In this document: piece after piece, positions 1 through 7,298 of the stretch | Layout: each line of letters opens with the position of its first letter | Numbering within the stretch: the stretch's first letter is position 1 | NCBI GenBank assembly: GCA_004151065.3 | Contig: NWUY0300010672.1 | Span: 22,122 to 33,761, forward strand | Length of the DNA stretch: 11,640 nt | Direction of reading: 5' to 3' | From: Larix sibirica | Taxonomy: Eukaryota; Streptophyta; Pinopsida; Pinales; Pinaceae | Position numbers and translations under genes: made by a program | Notes under the pieces: model-generated | What the model was told of the DNA's origin: nothing | Database searches by the model: none | The model's input: only the letters and a program-made list of their open reading frames with translations

Positions 1-865
1 TTTTTTGTCACATTGTTGAGGTCATATGGATATGAATGAGATTGGCATGGGGATAATATTGGCAATGATGGCATACAATGGTGATGAAACTCGTGACTAG
101 TTAGGTGACCAAAGTTAGGTTTTTAACATATTCCCCATTGATATGTGAGGTCAAGAGCTCATCATATGGTCAAAATACAACATAAGCATTCCTTTCTATC
201 CCTAGGGAATCATGAGTACTGGGATAAGAAATAAGGCTAGTCAGGAGAAAGAGTCCCCCTTTCCCTTGAGGTGGCTACAAAATTCCATACCTACAGACAA
301 TGAACCAAAGAGATGAGGTGCATATAAGTTCAAATATAGACGAGGTGGGCATCCCCATGCTTGTATCAATGTCTCAATACAATCTAGGATCAAGACCAAG
401 AGGGGTCTAATCAATGTACATGAATAACTAATAGGTACATAACAACATGACGGTCAAAGAGGGACCCAATCCAAGTACATAAATATGGTTCAATCATAGA
501 TGATTTGAAGTACAAGAGTAATAATAACGACATCCTAAGGGGATGTCAATCATAGTAACTGAAGCCCCATGAAAACTAGAGGGGCCCAATATCTAGAAGG
601 AGTAAAAGTGAGAGAAATCCTCATAGGTGGCTCAAACTTCTGAAAGGCTGAGCCAAACAGGCTCAGGGAACTGCAATTGAAATTATATCCATGTCACCAA
701 TGTAAACTGGACATCATAGGAAGCAAAGAACTGAAGGAATTACGAAATAGACTCAAGAATTGGAGGGAATCATGAATGTTTGGGGTATTCAACCAAACTA
801 GGATAAGGAACCACCATACTACACGATTCTCAATGATGTGATGATAAGTTGGAACCAAGCACATG
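1..865. other. Unrecognised purine-rich repeat-like DNA
   Basis: I find no convincing coding region, RNA gene or known element here. The only internal structure is a short degenerate repeat: 396-426 and 455-485 share the pattern AAGAGGG..C.AATC.A.GTACAT, and 576-590 echoes its first half (AGAGGGGCCCAAT). The stretch runs into the repeat starting at 866, so it may be part of an old, heavily mutated transposable element. Open frames here are short and show no family resemblance. Confidence 0.4.
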
Positions 866-1058
866 AGAACCGACCAATACAAGGAGAAATGAGGTCTCCC
901 AATAGTTGGTCCAAGGTATCCCATCAATGATGATCATGGGGCCAAGGTACATATTGCCTCTATGTCTAACTTCTAGAATATAGGTGTTGAAGTCAATAAA
1001 GGGAGACTCGATAAAAACAAATCAATGAGGGCTCTTTGTTTAAAAACACAAGGAATTG
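866..1058. repeat. Dispersed direct repeat, copy 1
   Basis: This ~190-bp stretch reappears at 2574-2760 in the same orientation. Shared blocks include AGGTCTCCC, TAGTTGGTCCAA, CCAAGGTACATA, TGCCTCTA, AATATA.GTGTTGAAGTCAATA and CTTTGTTTAA, in the same order and spacing with scattered substitutions. Similarity may continue weakly to about 1070. The left limit matches the inferred LTR edge at 2573/2574, which suggests a real element or segment rather than chance. The identity is unknown; it could be part of an LTR or a non-coding repeat family. Confidence 0.75.
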
Positions 1059-1108
1059 TTAGGATATCTCATCATTTAGTATGTACTTTGCATGCATGCA
1101 TCCGCATG

Positions 1109-1109
1109 N
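1109..1109. other. Single ambiguous base
   Basis: One N follows a GCATGCATGC-like palindromic run. It is an unresolved base and carries no annotation of its own. Confidence 0.95.
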
Positions 1110-1256
1110 TACTTGAGCTACATTCCCACAAAAATATGTCATTAAAAGTGCAAATGTGAATTGAAACTACCCTAACCTTGTCATGTGCATATCTGAGATA
1201 AATATTAACATGTAATATTAAGGGAAAAGTAAGTAATAATAGATAAATGGGTACCA

Positions 1257-1267
1257 GGATTTGAACC
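1257..1267 (-). promoter_or_regulatory. Pol III B box of the SINE
   Basis: On the minus strand this reads GGTTCAAATCC, matching the B-box consensus at every position. It sits in a T-arm whose five stem pairs (CTAGG with CCTGG, one G-T wobble) are preserved. Confidence 0.7.
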
Positions 1268-1296
1268 TAGATATACTTACAGGAATGCAAGGTCCT

Positions 1297-1307
1297 TCCT
1301 TAAACCA
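1297..1307 (-). promoter_or_regulatory. Pol III A box of the SINE
   Basis: On the minus strand this reads TGGTTTAAGGA, differing from the A-box consensus only at the last base. Its distance to the B box is normal for a tRNA-type promoter. Confidence 0.6.
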
Positions 1308-1337
1308 CATCCATGAATTGGATCTGCACATTAAATG

Positions 1338-1347
1338 CCCCCCCCCC
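1338..1347. repeat. C10 homopolymer
   Basis: This is a run of ten C in otherwise AT-rich DNA, just upstream of the tandem duplication. Its length should be treated as uncertain. Confidence 0.9.
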
Positions 1348-1382
1348 ATTTCATTTTTTTCTTCTTCTTTCTCCATTGAATT

Positions 1383-1645
1383 TGCAACAACAAAACAATA
1401 ATAAAAATCAGTAATTCAATAAAAGAAAAAACAAAGTAAAAGAGAAAGGAAGGTGAAGAAGGGAATGTAGAATCCATAACCTTCCTCATGGAGGTTCCTC
1501 CATGAAACCCTAGCCTCCATGCATGAAACCCTAAACCTGCAACAACAAAACAACAATAAACATTAGTAAATCAATAAAGGAAAAAGAAGAAGGAAGTCAA
1601 GGAAAAGGGGAGGAGAATGCATTATCTTCCTCATGGAAGTTTCTT
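1383..1645. repeat. Tandem duplication of a ~150-bp unit
   Basis: Two adjacent, diverged copies are visible: about 1383-1500 and 1538-1645. Both begin TGCAACAACAAAACAA.AATAA, continue through TCAATAAA and a purine-rich GAAGGAAG block, and end CTTCCTCATGGA. The 5' edges are 155 bases apart and small indels shorten the offset to about 145 at the 3' edges. Between them, ATGAAACCCTA occurs twice. No coding potential is evident. Confidence 0.7.
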
Positions 1646-1786
1646 GGCTCATATGTGGGAAGGCCTAGGTTCACTAACAACATACCAACAAATCCCAAGA
1701 TACTGGCCCTTTCTTCATCACCTGCGAGCAAGTGACATCTCACCCGAAGTACCTATGGGAATTGCAGGAACCAAGTTTCTGTAGTG

Positions 1787-1797
1787 GAAAAGGGGGA
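1787..1797 (+). promoter_or_regulatory. Polypurine-tract-like run
   Basis: A purine run AAAAGGGGGAG lies immediately before a TG dinucleotide that opens the block at 1798. In LTR retrotransposons the plus-strand primer, the polypurine tract, sits directly upstream of the 3' LTR. This favours reading 1798-2573 as a 3' LTR in plus orientation. Confidence 0.45.
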
Positions 1798-2573
1798 GTG
1801 TCTTAAATCTACAACAATGAACATCTTATAGCTTTGACATATCAATCAATATTCCCCAAATTTCATATAATGCAAGCATATCAAAATCATCATGTACATA
1901 CATTAGGTGTGCAACAGATTGAATTAGTCATCATGTATTAATTAGATCATCATCATTGTACTCGTATAGGGCATATAAACATAGAAGGAAATAACACACA
2001 TCAACCATACACACATAGACACCAGGAATTACGTGGAAAACTAAGATGAGAAAAACCACAGAAGCATTATTCTTATTCATGAGTCGTAGTCATTTTAGCA
2101 CTTCTTGTCTGTGCACACAACCAACATAATTTCTCTTCTCATTACAATAGACCTGCACACTATCACCACAACTTGAATATCACCACAACTTCTTGAGCCT
2201 CGCTTATATAACAACATTACAACAATATTTCTTCGTAACCCAAAACAAATTTTCTTCAGTATCCAGACCAAAAACTAAGTATTCTCCCTTAATCTAGCCA
2301 ACCGAAAACTTCCCAACACATTACATATATATAGGACTTATTCATAGCCCTCCTGCTCCCACTACTTGGACTCAATAATATAAGTGGACACAAAACTGTA
2401 ACTGCTCCCAACTAAATCCGTCGTTGATGAAATCAAATACCCCTTGCTCCTTATTCTTTGATTGCTTCATCAGAGTCGATCTTGCTTTTTCAGATCACTT
2501 CTTCCTATCTCCATTCATACCAAAATTGGTTGCTGGCTCTACTAACTACACCAAAAATTTCCCATGCCTAACA
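1798..2573. mobile_element. Probable LTR (3' LTR or LTR fragment)
   Basis: The block starts TGTCTTA and ends CCTAACA, so it is bounded by TG...CA. Its right edge is the point where the dispersed repeat resumes (2574). A polypurine-like run precedes its left edge, supporting a plus-strand 3' LTR of 776 bases. Against that, an internal stretch near 2019-2060 read on the minus strand (GTGGTTTTTCTC, TTTTCCACGTAAT) resembles the transcribed region of plant Copia LTRs, and TATATATA at 2325-2333 could be a TATA box in either direction. Orientation is therefore open. The flanking 5-mers differ (GGGAG and AGAAC), so it is not a clean solo LTR, and no partner LTR is visible. Confidence 0.42.
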
Positions 2574-2760
2574 AGAACCAACCAATCCAAGGGGATATAA
2601 GGTCTCCCCTTAGTTGGTCCAACGTAACCCATCATTGATGGTTGTGGTGCCAAGGTACATAATGCCTCTAGGTCTAACCTTTAGAATATAAGTGTTGAAG
2701 TCAATAGAGGGAAAACCAAAACAAAGAAATGAGGGTTCTTTGTTTAACAACGCGGGGAAT
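2574..2760. repeat. Dispersed direct repeat, copy 2
   Basis: This is the second copy of the sequence at 866-1058, in the same orientation and about 1.7 kb away. It starts exactly where the TG...CA block ends, suggesting that block was inserted at this edge. Differences from copy 1 are mostly point substitutions. Confidence 0.75.
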
Positions 2761-3212
2761 GACATGAGGATATGAAGAGGATGGGGATCGAGACACCGAA
2801 TGGGGATATATAGTCACTAAGTGATGGGATCAAGCTTCCTTTATTCAAAGCATGAAGGCATGGATGACCTAACAACATATGTGGAACTCGTGATAGTATC
2901 AAGGCAGGGACACAATGAATAACCGGGGAGCATAAACGTAATGGGGATACTCGTGGAGGCGAATGGGGGTACTGAGGCTAACATTGAATGGGGCTAACAT
3001 CAAAAAGGTTCCATGGGTGGCACATCATAGAATGCTTTAAACAAAGGAAACCAAGGACACTGCCAAAATATATCATATAGAATATGCAATAGTGCTAAGG
3101 AGCATTGTCGTAAATGGTTTCCTAAGTACCTGGATATTCAAGAGAATAGAGAAATTCAAGGAGATAAGTGTCCAATATACAACCAAGTGAATCAAAAAAA
3201 CAGGTGATAGTA
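2761..3212. other. Unassigned repeat-like DNA
   Basis: No gene or recognisable element is visible. The sequence is rich in GGGGAT/ATGGGG words, similar in texture to the left end of the window, and may continue the same old element as the dispersed repeat. The plus-strand LINE remnant begins near its right end; homology earlier than about 3213 could not be supported by eye. Confidence 0.35.
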
Positions 3213-3695
3213 GATGGAAGAGGCAAAAATATTTATGTAGCTAGCATTGACTAATAGGGTGCTTGTTGGGGAGATGTTTCATAGCAAAAATAAGGAAGGT
3301 CCTAGTACATGTTTACTATGTAAATAAGGAGCAAAATATAATACTGATATTTTTTTAGAGTGTATTTTTGCTTAGCAAGTTTAGAGAGACATGGGATAAT
3401 GGATGGGTTATAATAATGTTTGGAGTGGATCATGTGCAGAAGATTATTTGAAGAGGTGGTTTCATAGATAGGAATTGAAAAATGCAAACCATTAATTTCT
3501 TGGTTTTGTGGGGTACATGGATTGCTTGCAATGCTATATTATTTGACAATATAATTTTTTCTATTTTCCAAGTTACTATCCAGGTATGTGAGGTGATGAT
3601 AAATAATTATACTCCATGGGAATATTTTGAATGGGCTTGTCAAGAGCCAGACCCAACTAGCAATATGGGTGGCATTTTACACCTTTCTAACAATG

Positions 3696-3714
3696 TTTTG
3701 TTTGTTTGTTTGTT
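3696..3714. repeat. (TTTG)n microsatellite inside LINE 1
   Basis: About four TTTG units lie between the RNase H segments LSNN and FKANMG and move the reading frame. The extra length is not expected at this point of the domain, so it is probably a post-insertion expansion. Confidence 0.75.
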
Positions 3715-3773
3715 TTATAGTTCAAAGCTAATATGGGTAGTGTTACAAACAACTATGATGAATTCATGTCATT

Positions 3774-3786
3774 AAGAATTTTATTG
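3774..3786. repeat. 13-bp direct repeat, left copy
   Basis: AAGAATTTTATTG occurs here and again at 3881-3893, exactly 107 bases later. Removing one copy plus the intervening 94 bases joins the LINE protein smoothly (SLRILL then ATIMKKGLQQL), so this is probably a target-site duplication. Confidence 0.75.
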
Positions 3787-3880
3787 AAACAACATGATTA
3801 TGCAGAGAATATTTGAAAGGGTGGAACGGTTTCTGCGTTGAACTAAAAACATCTCAGCGCAGAAATCGCTCCACCCTTTC
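3787..3880. mobile_element. 94-bp hairpin-bearing insertion in the LINE RNase H region
   Basis: This segment is foreign to the LINE: it is bounded by a 13-bp duplication and shifts the frame (107 is not a multiple of three). It consists of 26 bases without obvious structure (3787-3812) followed by an inverted repeat that runs to the right boundary. Read on the minus strand it would begin GAAAGGGTGGAGCGATTTCT, fold back, and end GTTGTTT before the duplication, a layout compatible with a small structured RNA copied in by LINE machinery. A MITE or foldback element is the main alternative. I do not recognise the family. Confidence 0.6.
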
Positions 3881-3882
3881 AA
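3813..3882. repeat. Inverted repeat / hairpin, 30-nt arms and 10-nt loop
   Basis: Arms 3813-3842 and 3853-3882 are reverse complements at 26 of 30 positions. All four differences are transitions; as RNA read from the plus strand, two of them become G-U pairs. The loop CTAAAAACAT is ten bases. The size is in the range of a compact pre-miRNA-like hairpin or of a small foldback element. The outer two bases of the right arm overlap the 13-bp repeat. Confidence 0.85.
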
Positions 3883-3893
3883 GAATTTTATTG
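3881..3893. repeat. 13-bp direct repeat, right copy
   Basis: This is a perfect second copy of AAGAATTTTATTG. From here the LINE RNase H reading continues in frame 3. Confidence 0.75.
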
Positions 3894-4355
3894 GCGACAA
3901 TTATGAAAAAGGGTCTGCAACAATTGTAGGCCTATGGGGGTTCTCTTATGATAATCAATTGGATAAATAATCTACTTCAAGTTCAAAATGTTACATACTT
4001 CCACTTGTAGATCAACTCAAGGTGAATGCACTTCATTTTGATGATCACAATAACTCATGTTTATCAGGAGTTGAATACTACTGCTTATGCTTTGTCAAAA
4101 GTAGGTTTAACTCTACTAGTTGGTCATCTTCTGTTGGAGGAGTCTATGGATGAAATTATCACTAAATTTAGGTAGAATGTTTGTTTTTATAGTTAGTTTT
4201 ATTCACTATGTTGTTGTTGGTCTTTAGACATGATTTTGATTTTCTAGAAAATTGTAATATGTCATACTATATACTTTATTACTCATTGTGTTGTTAGATA
4301 ACATATGACCTTTTTGGGTCAACATTACTTGTATTTTTATTTTTTTTAAGGTATA

Positions 4356-4562
4356 TGTTATAATAATAATAATATACATTAATGTAATTAATGAAGGGCA
4401 AAGAGACATACCTCTTCACCTCGTGACCAATCAATGCCTATATGTATACCGTCAAGAGAGTGTTGTAACCATAATCTTATCTTATCTTATCAATCAATTA
4501 TATATATAAATTTGTATACATACAATTGTCAATTACATAAGAACATAAATTGTTCTCTTGCA
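4356..4562 (+). repeat. 5' LTR of the Gypsy element
   Basis: It begins TGTTATAATAATAATAA and ends CTCTTGCA one base before the primer binding site, giving the TG...CA ends and normal PBS spacing. The first ~118 bases recur at 7181-7298. It contains a TAA microsatellite near its start and ATCTT repeats near 4473-4490. At 207 bases it is short for a plant Gypsy LTR. Confidence 0.82.
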
Positions 4563-4563
4563 T

Positions 4564-4575
4564 TGGTATCAGGGT
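4564..4575 (+). promoter_or_regulatory. Primer binding site (initiator Met tRNA type)
   Basis: TGGTATCAGGGT differs from the common plant PBS TGGTATCAGAGC at two positions. It lies one base after the 5' LTR CA end. This is where the 3' end of the host initiator tRNA would prime minus-strand DNA synthesis. Confidence 0.8.
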
Positions 4576-5037
4576 GAATAAGATAGTAGCAAGCTACCAA
4601 TCTGCACTCCAACACCTGTATTGGTCCATATTATCATACAACAACCTAGTTGTCCATACTGTCATGCTTTCATATTGTTTTTTAGCCACAACTCTCCAAC
4701 TCAGTCACAATTTATGTACAGTAGTTTCTAATCTTTCTTTCCAGTCATACAACCACCAACCATGCCATACGATTTCAACCACAGATGTATATTGTAACCA
4801 CCATCTATCGTACCACAAATTTTGTACAATTATTTATTGCAATGCACGTTTTTAGCCACCAATTGTCATACATGAAATTGTGTATGATTCCATAGTACAT
4901 CGTACATTTTCATTTTCAACCACTGACTTGTTTGTAAGCTACCCATTTAATTTACACACACACACATATATTACACACATATATATTACGTATGATATGG
5001 TTTTCAAAATCCCTTGTGACTTTTGGGAAAAGACATG
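4576..5037 (+). other. Gypsy leader, upstream part
   Basis: Between the primer binding site and gag there are about 600 untranslated bases. This part has recurring CCACAA/AACCACCA words and a CA/TA microsatellite at about 4955-4987. An open frame crosses the LTR/PBS junction at 4550-4855, but its product is low-complexity and unlike any Gag, so I do not count it as a gene. Confidence 0.5.
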
Positions 5038-5168
5038 ACTTCCTTTTTTTTTCTTATTTTTTTAAAATTTTGACCTTTAAAATTTGTATTTATTAAAGTT
5101 AAAATTACTTTATTAAATAACTAAAAAAAAAGTCAAAATTGTTTTTAAAAAAAAGAAAAAAAGGAACT
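5038..5168 (+). repeat. Long AT-rich inverted repeat in the Gypsy leader
   Basis: Arm 5038-5074 (ACTTCCTTTTTTT ... AAAATTTTGAC) is roughly the reverse complement of arm 5132-5168 (GTCAAAATTG ... AAAAAAAGGAACT), with a ~57-base AT-rich spacer. The arms pair with small gaps. The mixed-base ends TTCC/GGAA and TTTTGAC/GTCAAAA match, so this is more than two homopolymers facing each other. It ends just before the gag start region. Confidence 0.6.
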
Positions 5169-6264
5169 TTTAATTAAGTCAAGATTGAGTGGGATAAGTA
5201 CTCCTCCCGTAACTTGGAAAATGACAGATGAAATTAAGAAAATAGAAGCACAATACCAAAAGGTTATTGAGGAACAAAATATAATCAACACGATAATAGC
5301 ACATCACTATAACGAGTTGAAGAATGAACATGAAGAACTTAAAAATCTAGTTAACAAAGCTCAAGATAACCAAAACGAACCTACAAAGACAATAAAAAAA
5401 ATCACGATGAAATCATGAATATTTAAAAAAATCTCCAATCTAGCATTTCCCCGCAACACACCTCGTCAAGATCATCTAACCTTCCTCTAATTTCGTTTAA
5501 TCCACCCCCGATCTTGCCTTCACCATCTCCAATTTCCCTAGCTTCCACACCATCACCACCACACACTAGCATGAGAACCCCCTACCCAATATCACAATAT
5601 CAACCTCTAACGATATACCCACCAAGGGAAAAGTTTGGAAGCAAAAATCACTGTGTCCCTTGGCTCAACAAAACATAAGAGTATTTCAACATATATAACA
5701 TTGTAAGAGATGAAAAAAGGGTTAAATGTGCCTCCATGCATCTAGAAGGTGACACATATAATTGGTACATGTGGTGGAAATGAACTATTTGTTCATATAA
5801 TTGGGACTCTTTCAAAAACATTTTCTTTAAAAGGTTCCAAGGTATTGTCGAAGACAATTTTTTCTCAGAACTTACTAGGTTACAACAAAAAGGCATTGTG
5901 GATGAATTCACACATGAATGGGAAGCTCTTGCTACATGAGTATTTGGGTTATCCAAGGAAAAACTAATCCAATCCTATGTGGGAGGACTAAAACTACATA
6001 TATGAACATAATTACAAATGTAAAACATCACATCCATCGAAAAATTGAGGCATAAAGAAAAGGCAACATAAGACAAATTAGAAGGCATATCTAAATCAAG
6101 ATTTGGCAAGGGTTATTTACAACAAAAAGAGAGACAATGTAGAAATTACGAAGACAAGTGGTACCGGGACATAAGTGTAACAACTAAAAATTATATGGAT
6201 ATCAAGATGAAAAATAATCAAACACATCCACTAGTAGTTTCGATAATGACAAGAAAAAAAAATC

Positions 6265-6284
6265 AGAAGAAGAAGAAGAAGAAG
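6265..6284. repeat. (GAA)n microsatellite inside gag
   Basis: About six GAA units lie just before the zinc knuckle. In the Gag frame they read as lysines followed by a stop. Confidence 0.85.
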
Positions 6285-6296
6285 TAGAGGAACACT

Positions 6297-6338
6297 TGTC
6301 GTCGATGTGGTGAAAATTGGATCCCGGGTCATAAATGT
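6297..6338 (+). other. Nucleocapsid zinc knuckle motif
   Basis: The translation CRRCGENWIPGHKC fits C-x2-C-x4..5-G-H-x1..4-C knuckles of Gypsy nucleocapsids that bind element RNA. All Cys and His ligands are kept, and it is in the same frame as the capsid part. Confidence 0.8.
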
Positions 6339-7068
6339 ATATCCAATCATTCATATCATTACAAAATTATAGATGGAAAAGAAGTACAGGTTTTCACCAA
6401 AGATGATACATATGAATCTGTTATGGATATAAACTCACCCAAGGTGTAAATAGAAACAATTGTATGCATCCAATAAACATGTAAAGAAGAAGATTCACCG
6501 ATACATACTAAAGTTTCCACCCAAAAGGAAGAAACTCAGTTGCTCACATGATGAATATATTCCACCCCGATTGAGAAATAGTGGTAACATTAAGGATGAA
6601 AAATGCTTATCCCATGCGAAAAAATCTGGAAGGATAGAACTAGAGAGGTTAAAACATAAAGGAAATATTAAGAATTAAGATATCACAGTTTTGGAAGATT
6701 TTGGAAGTACACACAATTTAATGGATATCAAATTGGTGAAAGAACTTGGTCTTTTTGTATACCCTATAACTACTATTAATGATTGACATGTTGAAGGAGT
6801 AGGGAAATGCCATAAGGTTTCCTTACAAATATAAGACTTGAATCTACAAATAAGATGTTATGCCCTACCACTTAAAGGAGTAGACATGGTGTTAGGAGTG
6901 GAACGGATAATGCAATTAGGTACCGACACAACCAACCTACAAGAACAATATATGGAATTCAAATAGAAAGGGCAGAGTTACAGTTTATATGGATTAGGAA
7001 GCCTACAAGCATCACAACTAAGGGAAAAGGGAATCCAAGAAGTTCGATGTACACATCAAGATAAATGA

Positions 7069-7180
7069 AGAAATTATCATAATCACAATCACATATTCCA
7101 TGCCATGCTCCAAACCGATCCAGAATCAAGATGATTACCTAGTATTGATTTGAGGACAAAGCAATTTTAAAGTGTGGCAA
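7069..7180 (+). other. Protease-to-3' LTR junction, pol missing, degenerate PPT
   Basis: A full Gypsy element would have several kb of RT, RNase H and integrase here. Instead there are about 110 non-coding bases. GAGGACAAAGC (7152-7162) resembles the end of pol seen before the polypurine tract in related elements. The tract itself is decayed (GTGTGGCAA directly before TGTTATG). Confidence 0.6.
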
Positions 7181-7298
7181 TGTTATGATAATAATAAACA
7201 TTAATGTAATTAATGAAAGGGAAAGAGATATACCTTTTCACCTTGTGACCAATCAATTCATATATGTATATCGTTGCGAGGGCATTGTAATCATCATC
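7181..7298 (+). repeat. 3' LTR of the Gypsy element, first part
   Basis: It begins TGTTATGATAATAATAAACA and aligns with the first ~118 bases of the 5' LTR, including CATTAATGTAATTAATGAA, TCACCT.GTGACCAATCAAT and ATATGTATA. Most substitutions are C/T or G/A. The match stops at about CATCATC (7292-7298), where the minus-strand LINE begins. Confidence 0.85.

Larger units (their letters stand above)
1164..1313 (-). mobile_element. tRNA-derived SINE (degenerate)
   Basis: Read on the minus strand, this has an RNA polymerase III internal promoter of tRNA type. The A box is TGGTTTAAGGA (1297-1307), one base off the TRGYNNARNGG consensus. The B box is GGTTCAAATCC (1257-1267), a perfect GGTTCRANNCC match, 29 bases after the A box. 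A tRNA-like head spans about 1247-1313: the T stem still pairs, and the outer arms ATGGATG and TACCCAT pair at six of seven positions. A 7-bp direct repeat TGAATTG flanks the unit (1157-1163 and 1314-1320) as a candidate target-site duplication, and the head starts at that boundary. The head is ~67 nt and the rest is an unrelated AT-rich tail, as in SINEs; a plain tRNA gene would end at the head. Confidence 0.62.
3213..4175 (+). pseudogene. LINE ORF2 C-terminal remnant: zinc-binding region and RNase H
   Basis: In life this end of ORF2 would follow the reverse transcriptase. The first part, frame 1 from about 3223, reads AKIFM*LALTNRVL then GPSTCLLCK and FLEC, typical of the RT-associated zinc-binding region (zf-RVT). 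A frameshift near 3480 leads to FLVLWGTWIACNAILF, the conserved segment between that region and RNase H. The RNase H part reads FEWACQ, GGILHLSNN (frame 2), FKANMGSVTNNYDEF (frame 1, 3721), YGGSLMIINW and NTTAYALSK (frame 3). Compared with the plant retroelement RNase H signature, the first Asp is Glu, the GDS Asp is Gly and the last Asp is Tyr; the Glu after TNNY is kept. At least nine in-frame stops, a TTTG microsatellite at 3696-3714 and the insert at 3787-3880 also break it. It is dead. Confidence 0.8.
3213..4350 (+). mobile_element. 5'-truncated LINE (non-LTR retrotransposon), copy 1
   Basis: Only the 3' end of a plant LINE is present: the end of ORF2 (zinc-binding region and RNase H, 3213-4175) and a T-rich 3' untranslated region of about 175 bases up to the TTTTATTTTTTTTAAG run ending at 4350. 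Truncation from the 5' side is the usual result of incomplete target-primed reverse transcription. The Gypsy element starts six bases beyond. No clear flanking target-site duplication was found. Confidence 0.75.
5185..7068 (+). pseudogene. Decayed Ty3/Gypsy gag-protease
   Basis: It would encode the capsid/nucleocapsid polyprotein and its aspartic protease. The N-terminal part (5185-5418, frame 1) is a 77-residue Lys/Glu-rich coiled-coil-like segment. A Pro/Ser-rich linker and the capsid domain follow in frame 3 (about 5560-6140), with recognisable pieces: MHLEGDTYNWY, FKRFQGIVEDNFF, LTRLQQKGIVDEFTHEW and YVGGLKLH. About seven in-frame stops but no frameshift interrupt this stretch. A zinc knuckle, CRRCGENWIPGHKC, lies at 6297-6338 after a GAA run. 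The protease is in frame 1: DFGSTHNLMD at 6697, then GVDMVLGV. The catalytic D-S/T-G triad reads D-F-G, so the conserved Ser/Thr is lost. Homology to this chromovirus-like Gag style is from memory; no RT follows. Confidence 0.8.

Noticed and set aside
1-110. Possible similarity of the left edge to 2760-2910 (GGATATGAA, ATGGGGAT, AACTCGTGA words)
   Set aside because: The shared words are short, irregularly spaced and typical of this purine-rich DNA, so I could not support a third repeat copy.
694-927. Minus-strand open frame of 77 residues
   Set aside because: It overlaps the dispersed repeat, has no family resemblance, and is the length expected by chance in AT-rich DNA.
1247-1313. A functional tRNA gene on the minus strand
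   Set aside because: The A and B boxes are good, but the head is short, anticodon and D stems are not convincing, and flanking repeats enclose a longer unit, so a SINE fits better.
1527-1537. Telomere-like AAACCCTAAAC
   Set aside because: There is a single unit only, with a near copy AAACCCTAGC 23 bases earlier belonging to the local duplication; no telomeric array.
3302-3487. Minus-strand open frame opposite LINE 1
   Set aside because: It is the antisense shadow of the zinc-binding region, which reads convincingly on the plus strand.
5648-5956. Minus-strand 102-residue open frame
   Set aside because: It lies opposite the Gag capsid region, whose plus-strand reading carries clear Gypsy motifs.
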